From Beijerinckia sp. 28-YEA-48 (lineage in GTDB: Bacteria > Pseudomonadota > Alphaproteobacteria > Rhizobiales > Beijerinckiaceae): a stretch of DNA of 64,000 bases. The DNA is taken from NCBI RefSeq assembly GCF_900104955.1, contig NZ_FNSI01000001.1:1274001-1338000 (forward strand), given 5' to 3'. Shown here piece after piece: positions 37,830-46,454 of the stretch (its first letter is position 1; each line of letters begins with the position of its first letter). The position numbers and the translations under genes were made by a program. The notes beneath the pieces are model-generated. The model ran no database searches. It was not told the origin of the DNA and was given only the letters and a program-made list of their open reading frames with translations.

Positions 37830-37868
37830 GCCGCCGCTCTGGAGTTCTCTCCAGAGCGGCGGCTTTTT
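37830..37868 (+). terminator. Rho-independent terminator after pirin 1
   Basis: GCCGCCGCTCTGGAG and CTCCAGAGCGGCGGC form a perfect 15-bp stem with a TTCT loop, followed immediately by TTTTT. It also separates the convergent cytochrome c gene, whose stop is at 37870. Confidence 0.9.
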
Positions 37869-37869
37869 G

Positions 37870-38205
37870 CTATGGGTCGATGATCTTCTTCACGTCGACG
37901 GCGGCCGGTCGCGACGAGAGATAGGCGTGGATCGCCTGTAAATCCGGCTCGGGGAGAACCTGCTCGCGGAATGGCGGCATCTGGCGCGAACTGCTTCTGA
38001 CGAAGGCTGAGAAACCTTCGTAAGGCAGCGGGTCTGGAGCAAGTTTGGGGCCGGCCGAAGTGCCTTGGCCCTCGGTTCCGTGGCATTGCCAGCAGCCATA
38101 TTTCAGGAATTGCGCATGGCCGGTGTCATCAGCCGCCGCCGCCGGCAGATAAGAGCCGAGGAGCACCGCAAAGCTGAGGGACGTGAATTTCAAGGTTCTC
38201 ATCAT
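37870..38205 (-). CDS. Small periplasmic class I cytochrome c
   Basis: A 111-residue exported cytochrome with a signal peptide (residues 1 to about 25, ending PAAAA). One heme c attaches at C38-W-Q-C41-H42; the distal axial ligand is probably M76 in RQMPPF. The start pair ATGATG at 38205 has GAGG seven bases ahead. It begins 4 bp after the ThDP-enzyme stop, so the two are co-transcribed, which points to cytochrome c as electron acceptor of that enzyme. This functional pairing is inference from genomic position and shared periplasmic location. Confidence 0.92.
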   Translation of the reverse strand: MMRTLKFTSLSFAVLLGSYLPAAAADDTGHAQFLKYGCWQCHGTEGQGTSAGPKLAPDPLPYEGFSAFVRSSSRQMPPFREQVLPEPDLQAIHAYLSSRPAAVDVKKIIDP

Positions 38206-38209
38206 CACG

Positions 38210-40186
38210 TTACCTCGGCTGGCAGACGACATCGACGAGAGCAGGCTCGCCACTTTTGACAACTTCCACCGCGCGTTTGAGCGCTGCGGGCAGATCCTTG
38301 GGATCTGTGATCGGCCCGGCCGACCAGACGCCGAGCGATGACGCCAGTTTGGCGAAATCGATATTCGGGTTCTCGATACCGGTGCCGACCGGCACCATGC
38401 CGCCGCCGAGATTGGCGACACGATTATGCCGGTTCGCCATGCGCTGCACGTGCATCACCTCCTGATGATAGGCGCGGTTGTTGTGCATGACGTTGAGCAG
38501 CGGGATCTTGTGATGGGCAGCTGTCCACAGCACGCCCGGCGCATACATGAGATCGCCGTCCGCCTGGATATTGACCGAGAACCGGCCGAAGGCCTTATTG
38601 GCCAAAGCGGCGCCCAGGGCTGCCGGTGCGCCGTAGCCGACGCCATAGCCTCCGGCACCGCCGATGAACTGATAGTACTTGTCGAAGGGCCAAAGCCGCG
38701 TCGGCCAGGAGCTGTGAAAGCTATCGCGGCTGACCATGGACCAGTCTTCGCCCTTGATCTGATTCCAGATTTCAGCGCAGAGCCGCGCCGTGCTGATAGG
38801 CTGGGCATCCCAGGCGATGCCGGCCGCGGCGATTGAGCGTGCGCGGTTTTCGCTCCAGGCTTTCTTGTGGCGATCGGCGCGCTGGCTGAGCGCGTCCTTC
38901 TTGCTGGCCGGCAGAGCCGACTTGATGAATTCAATCAACTGCGGCAGCGAGGCTTCGGCATCGCCGGCCATGCCGATGTCGACCGACTGGAAGCGCTGGA
39001 AATCCTGGAAGTTGGCTTTCGTCAGCAGTTCAGCCGATGAGATCGAGATCAGCTTGGCTGACGGTTTGGTCGTCGGCTCCTGTATGCCGTGGCCGTGATT
39101 TTCCTCATTGTCGATATAGCCGTTCACTGTGCCCCAGAAGTCGGACAGTTCGAGGCCAAGTACGACGTCGGCTTGGGCGATCAGCGCGCGCCCGCGCGCC
39201 GATTGATTGAGATAGTGGTTGGTCGCGATATTGAGGCGGCCGAGCTGGTCGATGACCGGTGCCTGCAAGGTTTCGGCGAGTTCGGTCACCAGGCGCAGGC
39301 CAGCTGGCGTGCGCGCGGCGCGATCGGCGATGATCACCGGGTTTTCCGCTGCTGCGAGCAGTTTGGCGGCCTCACGCAAGGCTGCGGTGTCGGCCTGTGG
39401 CGGGGCGCTCGGCACATATTTGGGAATCTGGAGTTTTTCGCCCCTCGGAGCTTCCTCTTGCAAGCCGGCGTCGAGGGAGATCGCGACCGGTTCGTAAGGC
39501 GGCGTCATGGCGATGCGATAAGCCCGGACCATCGATTGCGCGAAGTGATTCAAGGAAACCGGTTGATCATCCCATTTGGTGAAATCGCGGATGATGGCAT
39601 TGGGATCCTGCGCCGCATGGAAAGTCGGCACACCAGGCGGCCGCGTCGCGGCGTCGAGATGATTGCCGCCGATGACGATGATGGGGACGCGATCGCACCA
39701 GGCGTTAAAAATACCCATGGTGGCGTGCTGCAATCCGACCGTGCCGTGAACCAGAACGGGTAAAGGCTTGCCGGAGATCTTGAAATAGCCGTGCGCCATG
39801 CCGACCGCTGACTCTTCGTGCATGCAGGTCAGCATTTCCGGCATTTTATTGCCGCCGTAGTTGATCAGCGACTCGTGAAAGCTGCGAACGCTCGATGCCG
39901 GATTGGTGAGCAGGTAGTCGAAGTTGAGGGATTTCATGACATCGACCATGAAATCGGAGCCTGGCTTGCGGGCTTCCTCAACGGAAGCCGTCGATATCTG
40001 TCCGACCTCGGCAGCGGCGACCTGGGCATTGGGCGGCAAGGCGCTGGGTTTGGGAGGCGGGAGGTCGAGATGATCGGGCGGTGCCGCCGCGTTGGCGATG
40101 GATGCGCCGGCAACCGTTCCGGACGCACCTGCCGCCACGACCGTTTTTAAAAAGACGCGACGCGAACTTCCTCGAGCATTAGCCAT
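38210..40186 (-). CDS. Tat-exported thiamine-diphosphate enzyme (acetolactate synthase-like)
   Basis: A 658-residue ThDP-dependent enzyme with an N-terminal twin-arginine signal (SSRRVFLKTVVAAG, followed by a hydrophobic run and ANAAA). PYR domain: MHEESAVGMAHGYFKISGKP with E124 as the probable cofactor-activating glutamate. Middle domain: AENPVIIADRAAR. PP domain: a ThDP/Mg motif beginning ADGDLMYAPG and ending with the NN pair of VMHNNRAYH, around residues 540-570. Relatives (acetolactate synthase, benzoylformate decarboxylase, pyruvate oxidase) are nearly all cytoplasmic, so export of a folded ThDP enzyme is unusual. The co-transcribed cytochrome c suggests periplasmic oxidative decarboxylation of a 2-oxo acid. 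Substrate unknown. Confidence 0.9.
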   Translation of the reverse strand: MANARGSSRRVFLKTVVAAGASGTVAGASIANAAAPPDHLDLPPPKPSALPPNAQVAAAEVGQISTASVEEARKPGSDFMVDVMKSLNFDYLLTNPASSVRSFHESLINYGGNKMPEMLTCMHEESAVGMAHGYFKISGKPLPVLVHGTVGLQHATMGIFNAWCDRVPIIVIGGNHLDAATRPPGVPTFHAAQDPNAIIRDFTKWDDQPVSLNHFAQSMVRAYRIAMTPPYEPVAISLDAGLQEEAPRGEKLQIPKYVPSAPPQADTAALREAAKLLAAAENPVIIADRAARTPAGLRLVTELAETLQAPVIDQLGRLNIATNHYLNQSARGRALIAQADVVLGLELSDFWGTVNGYIDNEENHGHGIQEPTTKPSAKLISISSAELLTKANFQDFQRFQSVDIGMAGDAEASLPQLIEFIKSALPASKKDALSQRADRHKKAWSENRARSIAAAGIAWDAQPISTARLCAEIWNQIKGEDWSMVSRDSFHSSWPTRLWPFDKYYQFIGGAGGYGVGYGAPAALGAALANKAFGRFSVNIQADGDLMYAPGVLWTAAHHKIPLLNVMHNNRAYHQEVMHVQRMANRHNRVANLGGGMVPVGTGIENPNIDFAKLASSLGVWSAGPITDPKDLPAALKRAVEVVKSGEPALVDVVCQPR

Positions 40187-40220
40187 GCCAGCCTCCTTGG
40201 TTCAGATCATCCCATCTCAG

Positions 40221-40237
40221 CGCACAGTATTTGTGCG
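40221..40237. promoter_or_regulatory. Inverted repeat upstream of the ThDP-enzyme gene
   Basis: CGCACA-GTATT-TGTGCG, 34 bp upstream of the start codon; a plausible operator or promoter element. No cognate regulator gene is adjacent. Confidence 0.4.
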
Positions 40238-40334
40238 TCGGTATTCTTGAGAGCTAGGTTGATCCTAACGAGGCTCCGGATCAAGCGCGAAAAGACGCGC
40301 TCAAGCTGCAATATTTTGCATCAGTTTGGGGTTC

Positions 40335-40381
40335 CGGTGTCATTCCCGCTCGCCGCCATGCAGCTGTCGAGAATGACACCG
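40335..40381. repeat. REP-like hairpin, copy 3
   Basis: CGGTGTCATTCCCG and CGAGAATGACACCG pair over 14 bp with one mismatch, and a TTTTTT run follows at 40385 on the plus strand. The CGGTGTCATTCCCG arm matches the units at 10135 and 10335. It sits between the ABC transporter gene and the ThDP operon, and could also end transcription. Confidence 0.6.
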
Positions 40382-40399
40382 AGGTTTTTTCGTAGCCTG

Positions 40400-42076
40400 T
40401 TAGACCTCGATCTTCTCATACCGCCCGACGCCTTGCGGCGGCCGATGGGCGATGATGACGAATGTGGTCTGCGGTAGCGTCGCCTTCAGCCGTTGCAACA
40501 ACGCCGCTTCACTCTCCTGGTCGAGCGCGCTGGTCGCCTCGTCGAGAAAGGCCCAATCCGGTTGTTGCAGGATCAAGCGGGCGAGCGCCAGGCGCTGTCG
40601 TTCGCCGCCAGAGAGGCCGCGCCGCGCTTCCTCCCAGGCTGTGCCTTGAAGCGAGCCCAACCTCTCAAGCCCGACGATTTCCAATGCCCGGGTGAAACGC
40701 TCTTCGGCGAAGTCGTCGGGATTAAGGGGATAGGCCATGGCGGCGCGCAGGCTGCCGAGTGGCAGATAGGCTTGCTGCGGCATGAAGGCGATGTCGCTGG
40801 CGGGTTTGCCGATACGCCCTTCCGCATGGCGCCAGAGGCCGGCGATGGCCTTTGCCAATGTGCTCTTGCCACGGCCGGAGGGGCCGGAGAGCCAGTAGGA
40901 CGTGCCGGCCTGCAGATCGAGACGGTCGAAGGGCGCCAGTACCTTGCCAGCCGGCGTCAGCAGGCGCACGTCATCGATCGTCAGGCGATCGTTGGGCGCG
41001 GTGGCGATGACCGGCCGTATCGCTTGCTGGCTGGCTTCTTCCGCCGCGTCGAGGAAGAAGGCGAGGCGGTTCGCGGCGGCGGCGAGTTCGGCCAGATCGC
41101 GATAGGAGAAGATGAACCAGGACAGGGTGGTGACCACATTGGAGAAGGCCGAGCTGATCTGCATCAAGCCGCCGAAGGTGATCTTGCCAGCGAGAAAGGC
41201 TGGTAGAGCCAGGAACAGCGGAATGCGCAGGACCGTCTGCATATAGGGACGGGTGAAACAGCCCAGTATCAGGTCGCGGCGGGCCAACAGTCGCCAATTG
41301 TCAAGCACGGCGCGAAAGCGATCGCGCAACAGGCGGCGCTCGGCGTTCTCGCCATTGGCCAAGGCCACGGCCTCGACATGCTCGCGGAAGCGCGACAGGG
41401 CGAAACGGAAATCGCCTTCGCGGCGCTGCTGTTCGAAATTGATGTCTTTCAGCGGCGCACCGAGAAAGTGCGTGGCGCCGCTGGCGATCAGTACATAAAT
41501 CGGTGCGGCCCAGACCATGTAGCGCGGAATCTCGATGCCGAGGCCGAACACTGAAAACGACAACGGAAAGGTCGAGAGCTCCCAGACGATGCTGACATAC
41601 CAGACGATCGCCACGATATTGACCATCAATTCGACGGCCTCGCCGGTGAGCTTGTCGACATAGATGCGGCAATCCTCGGCGATGCGCTGGTCGGGATTGT
41701 CGACGCCGCCGTCCTTGCGATCGCGCAGGTGCCAATAGGCCTTGCCGGCGAGCCAGCGGTCGAGCACCGCCTCGGTCAATGTGCGGCGCCAGCGGATGAT
41801 CAGCATTTTGCGCAGATAGGTCGCTGTGAGGAACATGGTGGCGCTGGCGCCGATCAGGCAGAAGAATACGCCGATCTGCCAGATTGCCGTGTCGACATCG
41901 AGCTTTTGCAAGGCGTTGTAGAAAACGGCGGTCCAGCCGATGATCTGTACCGTGATCCAGATGCCGCCGAGGCCGAGCGCGAACAGGATGACGACATAGA
42001 GCAGGCCGATCCTGCCGCCTTCGCCGGTGATGCACAGGCGTGTGAGCCGGACGAGCTGGCTGGCTAGAACGCTCAT
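40400..42076 (-). CDS. BacA/YddA-type ABC transporter (membrane domain fused to ATPase)
   Basis: A 558-residue exporter-fold ABC protein of the SbmA/BacA-related YddA group. Membrane domain residues 1 to about 340 with the hallmark MLIIRWRRTLTEAVLDRWLAGKAYWHL. ATPase: Walker A GPSGRGKST near 395, signature LSGGERQR, Walker B WAFLDEATSALD. Relatives include importers of peptides, bleomycin and cobalamin (Rv1819c). ATG at 42076 overlaps the chaN-like stop as ATGA, and the operon begins with a heme-type TonB-dependent receptor and a HemS-like protein. No HmuTUV genes are present, so this protein could bring heme or a related tetrapyrrole across the inner membrane. That role is inference. Confidence 0.88.
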   Translation of the reverse strand: MSVLASQLVRLTRLCITGEGGRIGLLYVVILFALGLGGIWITVQIIGWTAVFYNALQKLDVDTAIWQIGVFFCLIGASATMFLTATYLRKMLIIRWRRTLTEAVLDRWLAGKAYWHLRDRKDGGVDNPDQRIAEDCRIYVDKLTGEAVELMVNIVAIVWYVSIVWELSTFPLSFSVFGLGIEIPRYMVWAAPIYVLIASGATHFLGAPLKDINFEQQRREGDFRFALSRFREHVEAVALANGENAERRLLRDRFRAVLDNWRLLARRDLILGCFTRPYMQTVLRIPLFLALPAFLAGKITFGGLMQISSAFSNVVTTLSWFIFSYRDLAELAAAANRLAFFLDAAEEASQQAIRPVIATAPNDRLTIDDVRLLTPAGKVLAPFDRLDLQAGTSYWLSGPSGRGKSTLAKAIAGLWRHAEGRIGKPASDIAFMPQQAYLPLGSLRAAMAYPLNPDDFAEERFTRALEIVGLERLGSLQGTAWEEARRGLSGGERQRLALARLILQQPDWAFLDEATSALDQESEAALLQRLKATLPQTTFVIIAHRPPQGVGRYEKIEV

Positions 42077-42939
42077 GGTGTGGCTTTCAACGCGACGGGC
42101 CGTCGTTCGGCTGGTGGCTCCGGATAGGCGAGACGGAACAGGCCATCGGCAATGCCGGGGAGCACGTCGGCGTCATGGCTGTCGCGATCGGTCGGCAGCA
42201 GAACGCCGATCCGGCTGACGCCAAGATCGTGCAGCTGATAGGGCGTGCCATGGCCATATTCGAGATGGCCGCGCCCGATGATGCCGATCACGAGGGGATC
42301 ATCAGCTTGCCCCTTGAGGCAGTCGGCGATGGCGCAAGCGAAGGAACGATCCCAGACCTGTTGCGCGCGGATGAAACGATCGAACCGTTCCGGGGCTGCG
42401 AAGGGGGCCGCAACACCCGCCATCAAGCCCGTGAGATAGTCGCGATAGGCCTGCGTCGCCGGCGCTGAAGGCGTGACGCTGTCACGCTCCTCCAGCGGAA
42501 TAACGTCCCAGCCGAGCTGGCCGACGCGGGTGACCAGCGACCGGGTGCAGTTCAGCGCCTTCATCGGCACATTCTGCTGCCGACAGAAATAGAACAGCGG
42601 CAGGTAGATTGCCGGATCGAAGCCCCAGACGGTGGCCCATTCGCTGCGCTCGATGAAGTCCGCTGTGGTTAGCTCCTGCGCCACCCAGGCATCGAGCACC
42701 GGCTGGACGCGGCGTGGAAACATTTCGAAGCCGACGACCATGTTGGGGCGCAGCAGATGCAGGCAGGTCATCACCTGCAATTGCCAGCGATGGATTTCGG
42801 CGATGTCGTGGGTTTCGCCCAATAGCACGACCTGCTGCGTCGCCATGCGCGCGATCAGATCGCTTTGCATCTGCTCCGCGCCCGTCTGCGGATCGATCCA
42901 ACAAGCGCGACGATGCGGAATACGGCGTGGCTCAACCAT
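42073..42939 (-). CDS. ChaN-like heme-binding domain protein
   Basis: A 288-residue ChaN-family (DUF399) protein. The motif QVVLLGETHDIAEIHRWQ at about residues 36-53 and the later FDPAIYLPLFYFCRQ and GIIGRGHLEYGHGTPYQL are characteristic. In Campylobacter ChaN binds two cofacial hemes as a lipoprotein; here no signal peptide or lipobox is visible, so the protein seems cytoplasmic. The start at 42939 overlaps the upstream HemS-like stop by 8 bp, and its end overlaps the ABC gene. Heme trafficking or storage is likely by family and operon. Confidence 0.88.
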   Translation of the reverse strand: MVEPRRIPHRRACWIDPQTGAEQMQSDLIARMATQQVVLLGETHDIAEIHRWQLQVMTCLHLLRPNMVVGFEMFPRRVQPVLDAWVAQELTTADFIERSEWATVWGFDPAIYLPLFYFCRQQNVPMKALNCTRSLVTRVGQLGWDVIPLEERDSVTPSAPATQAYRDYLTGLMAGVAAPFAAPERFDRFIRAQQVWDRSFACAIADCLKGQADDPLVIGIIGRGHLEYGHGTPYQLHDLGVSRIGVLLPTDRDSHDADVLPGIADGLFRLAYPEPPAERRPVALKATP

Positions 42940-43702
42940 GGATGACAGGCTCCGCGAGGGCGGGTACGTGCAGGCCCGGCACCCGCGCAAAGGCCTGCGG
43001 CGCGCCACGCAACACAAGACCGCTCGCCGCGCCGTCGGCCGTCTCGGCATGCAGTTCCACTTCTCGTGCGTCGCCGAGCTTGCGCCAGCGCGCGACGGCT
43101 CCCGCCATCAGGTGCAGGTGAAAATCCTTGCTCATGACGTTGACGAACCCCATGGCCGGTTTTGGCGCGGGCACATCGCCGGTCCAAGCCTGGACCAGAC
43201 CGGCGCGGCGAATCTCGATGGTGACAGGTTCGCCACTTTCGTGCGCAGCTTGGAACGTGGCCGCGGCGAGATCGTCCGCCGGCACGTCCTGCGCTGGCGA
43301 TGATGAAGGCTTACGCTCGATGGGAGCCACGGATGTGCCGGGGCCAAATGGCGCGAGCGCCTTGTCGAATAGGTCTGGGCCGTCAAGCGCGTGCAGGCTG
43401 AACAGCGTCTTGCCGTTCCGATCCTGCATTTCGAGTTTCGGCAAGATGCGATCACGCATGCGCCCGGTGCGGTCGGCGATGACGGTGGCGATCTGCGACA
43501 CGTCGATCTGACTGTTATGGCATGGCCCTGACAACCGTGCGGTTTCGCCCTCGATGGCAACGGTCTCGACTTCGCCAAGCCGCTCGTGGGTGGCGCCGCC
43601 GGCCTGAGTGCCGAGCATGATGCGACCCATCTGCGGCAGAAGGGCGAGAATGACTTTTGCCGAGGCGTTGAGGACTGCGCGCTCGGGTGATAGCTCTGAC
43701 AT
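42932..43702 (-). CDS. HemS/HmuS-like heme-trafficking protein, short form
   Basis: A 256-residue protein with both halves of the HemS/ChuS repeat but much shorter than the usual ~345 residues. First half: MGRIMLGTQAGGATHERLGEV and GRMRDRILPKLEMQDRNGKTLFSLHA. Second half: VTIEIRRAGLVQAWTGDVPAP and the family signature FVNVMSKDFHLHLMAGAVARWR. The linker in which the heme-ligating histidine normally sits is abbreviated and Pro/Ser-rich, so heme ligation may differ. ATG at 43702 follows GGGAG. Second gene of the heme operon, 63 bp after the receptor gene. It probably receives heme in the cytoplasm. Confidence 0.82.
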   Translation of the reverse strand: MSELSPERAVLNASAKVILALLPQMGRIMLGTQAGGATHERLGEVETVAIEGETARLSGPCHNSQIDVSQIATVIADRTGRMRDRILPKLEMQDRNGKTLFSLHALDGPDLFDKALAPFGPGTSVAPIERKPSSSPAQDVPADDLAAATFQAAHESGEPVTIEIRRAGLVQAWTGDVPAPKPAMGFVNVMSKDFHLHLMAGAVARWRKLGDAREVELHAETADGAASGLVLRGAPQAFARVPGLHVPALAEPVIHG

Positions 43703-43765
43703 GATGGTACTCCCTGACGAGAACGGCGCCGGGCTTATGCCGGCACCGTTCCTCAATTGCGGTTT

Positions 43766-46006
43766 CTAGAAATCGATGGTCGCGCCGATCTTGAACGTGC
43801 GGCCCGGAGCGGTCTGCAGTTCAAGCGGATTGACGGCGCGCACGCTGGCCAACGGCGCCATGTCGTAACGGAACACATTCGAGAAATAGCGGCGGTCGAA
43901 CATGTTCTGGATGCCAGCGCGGAGTGTCACGTTCGGCAAGGGCTTCCAGTTAAGAAAGGCGTCGAAGACGCTGTAGCCCGGCGGCTTGAACGTCGTCGCC
44001 GTTGCGGCGCGAGTGACGCCGGCCGCGAACGTGCCGATGAATTCAGCCTCAAGACCGTATTCGGGCATGAGATATTTGACGCCGGTGACGGCTGTCAGCG
44101 GGCTGATATCCGTATAGGCGGTCTTGGCCGCGCCTGGCGTGGTGCGCTGGTCGCCGTATTGATAGCTGACGGAGAGATTGGCCAACCAACGCTCGTGGAA
44201 GCGCCATTCGGCCGAGGCCTCGACACCTGAAATGGTCACCGACGACAGATTGCGCGAGGTGATGTCGGTGGCGTTGACCTGGTACAGCTCCTGGATGAAG
44301 TCCTTGTAGCGGGTGTGGAAGACGCCGAGCGAGAACCAGCCTTGAGCGAACTTGCCGCGAATGCCCGCTTCATAGGATTGCGCCTGTTCCGGCCGTAGAT
44401 CCGGATTGGGGATCACGACTTGGTTGCCGGCGGGCAGGGAGGTGAACAATTGCTGCGCCGTCGGCATTTTGAAGCCTTCGGAATAGCGCGCATAGACCGC
44501 ATAGGTGTCGTTCAGCTTGAACATGGTGCTGATCTGCGGCACAAAACGATGGGCGGCGAGATCGCGCGGCAGCTTGCCAGGAATATAAATGTAACCTGGG
44601 CCCGGCTTCGGATTGATCTCGTAATTGGCGTAGCGAACGCCAGGTGTCACCGTCCAACGGTTTCCGAACAGCTCGATCTCATCCTGCAGGAAGAAATCGT
44701 AGCGCTTGGTCGTCGAGTTGGCGAAATTGAAGCCGGTGGCAACCGTCGTCGTCAACACATTGGTGGTCAGATTGCGCGCATCGTCACGCCGATTGTAGTC
44801 GGCCTGCATGAGGTCGCCTTGGAAACCATAGGTCAGCTTGTGCCGGCTCGGTCCCAGAACGAAGGTCGACTTGGCTTGAATGTCGAGCTGGGTAAATTTC
44901 TCCTGATAGCCCAGATAGGAGTGGGTGTAGCGGAGCTGGCCATTGGCGAGTTGCTGCACACGGTCGCTGATGAACTGGCGTTGTTGCTGCGAATGCGACA
45001 CCTGCCAGCGCAGGCTGTCGAGGAAGGGTGCGCCGACGTTCCACTCATGTTCGAGCGAGAGGGTTTTGCGCGTCAGCACCTGATTGCGCAGATAGGGCCC
45101 GTTGCGAATGCCAAGGCTGACAACATTGTAGTCGTAGATCTGGTTGACGGTGCCGTCGCGATCATACCATTCGCCGGTGAGCTTGAACTCGTGGTCCGCA
45201 CTCGGCCGGTAGACCAATTTCCCGAAAGCATTCACCGTCGATTGCGAAACGGGATTGAGCTGGTTGCACGGCAAGAAGCGCAGGGTCGGAACCGGACAGC
45301 CGTAGATGCCGCCATCGGCGCGCGCCTGGCTCAACCGGCCCTCGTTGTTGCTGCGCTGGCTGAAACCGACAAGCGCCTCAAGGGACGGATTGATGCGGAC
45401 CGCGACAATGCCGGTTTTGACGAAGGACCGGTCGAAACTGTCGAAGGCGGTGTCGAGCTTGCCGCCGTAGGATTTCGTCGGATCGCGCAGGAGATCGGAC
45501 GGATCGAGCGTGCGATAGGCGACGATGCCGCCCAGCGCATCGGCGCCCCATAGCACAGTGCCGGGGCCGCGCAGGATTTCGATGCTTTTGGTGAAGGGTA
45601 AGCCGACGAAGTCGCGCGTGCCGTCGGTGATACGCTCGATGACGCGCACGCCGTCAACACGCACCTGCACGCGGTTGCCGCCGACGCCACGGATGGTGAA
45701 GCCGCCATAGTTGCCGAACGGATCGGTGCCGCTGGTCTGGCGGTTGACGCTCACGCCCGGCTGATAGCGCACCAGGTCCTGCATGTCGCGGATGCCGCGA
45801 TCTTCGATTTCCTGACGGGTGATCACGCTCACGGTCGCTGGCACATCGAGCACCTGCTGCGGACTGCGAGTCGCTGTGACGGTGATCTGATCTAGATCAA
45901 TCGGCGATTCAGCCGTCGCGCCGGAGGATTGCTGGGCCGATAGACCACCGGGAAGGATCGAGGCCGTAACCAAGGCTAAGGCCGTAATATGCCACTTAGA
46001 ATTCAT
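43766..46006 (-). CDS. TonB-dependent heme/hemoprotein receptor
   Basis: A 746-residue outer-membrane receptor. Signal peptide to about residue 24; TonB box region near DQITVTATRSPQQ; plug domain with SVITRQEIEDRGIRDMQDLVRYQPGV and RGPGTVLWGADALGG; a 22-strand barrel with the heme-receptor landmarks YARYSEGFKMPTAQQLF (FRAP-like) and NPDLRPEQAQSYEAGIRG, ending in a terminal F. The NPDL element is typical of heme and hemoglobin receptors. First gene of the operon, behind a 448-bp AT-rich divergent promoter region shared with tonB. Iron control is expected. Confidence 0.93.
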   Translation of the reverse strand: MNSKWHITALALVTASILPGGLSAQQSSGATAESPIDLDQITVTATRSPQQVLDVPATVSVITRQEIEDRGIRDMQDLVRYQPGVSVNRQTSGTDPFGNYGGFTIRGVGGNRVQVRVDGVRVIERITDGTRDFVGLPFTKSIEILRGPGTVLWGADALGGIVAYRTLDPSDLLRDPTKSYGGKLDTAFDSFDRSFVKTGIVAVRINPSLEALVGFSQRSNNEGRLSQARADGGIYGCPVPTLRFLPCNQLNPVSQSTVNAFGKLVYRPSADHEFKLTGEWYDRDGTVNQIYDYNVVSLGIRNGPYLRNQVLTRKTLSLEHEWNVGAPFLDSLRWQVSHSQQQRQFISDRVQQLANGQLRYTHSYLGYQEKFTQLDIQAKSTFVLGPSRHKLTYGFQGDLMQADYNRRDDARNLTTNVLTTTVATGFNFANSTTKRYDFFLQDEIELFGNRWTVTPGVRYANYEINPKPGPGYIYIPGKLPRDLAAHRFVPQISTMFKLNDTYAVYARYSEGFKMPTAQQLFTSLPAGNQVVIPNPDLRPEQAQSYEAGIRGKFAQGWFSLGVFHTRYKDFIQELYQVNATDITSRNLSSVTISGVEASAEWRFHERWLANLSVSYQYGDQRTTPGAAKTAYTDISPLTAVTGVKYLMPEYGLEAEFIGTFAAGVTRAATATTFKPPGYSVFDAFLNWKPLPNVTLRAGIQNMFDRRYFSNVFRYDMAPLASVRAVNPLELQTAPGRTFKIGATIDF

Positions 46007-46454
46007 AAAAGCGCCCCATTTATTGATGAAGCGCCTTAAATTAACAATATATCTGAGAGCAAGCTAAATATAACTCAGATATGTACTATATATTTGGAAT
46101 ATATATAGATTATAACTCGCATAGAAACAGATAAAGTATATTGTCTTTGAAATTCAAGGCGATCTTCGGTCCGCGCGCTATTTTGGATCGCCAGACGGCA
46201 GAAATCACTTTTCTGCGGAATATGTGGCTTTAAGGGCGAAATTATCCGTATAACTACGGTATTAGTGGGCTTTTCTGCCCTTTGCCTGGGACTCGCATCG
46301 ACAGATCGTGACGGCAATGCATCGAGTGATTGTGGTGGATGAAACTTATAATATTTAAAAAATACATCTGTTGCGCGAAGGAAATACTTGGCTATAGACG
46401 ATTGATGCCGGAGACCGCGCATGACCTGTCCTCCGGCTATCGGATGAGAAGGCC
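46007..46454. promoter_or_regulatory. AT-rich divergent promoter region of receptor and tonB
   Basis: 448 bp with no gene, strikingly AT-rich (runs such as ATATATTTGGAATATATATAG) compared with its surroundings. It contains the inverted repeat ATATCTGAG (46049-46057) / CTCAGATAT (46074-46082) about 43 bp before the receptor start. No canonical Fur or Irr box was recognised. Two divergent promoters are expected here. Confidence 0.55.

Noticed and set aside
44420..45553. Plus-strand frame of 377 codons
   Set aside because: Antisense to the TonB-dependent receptor gene; no domain.
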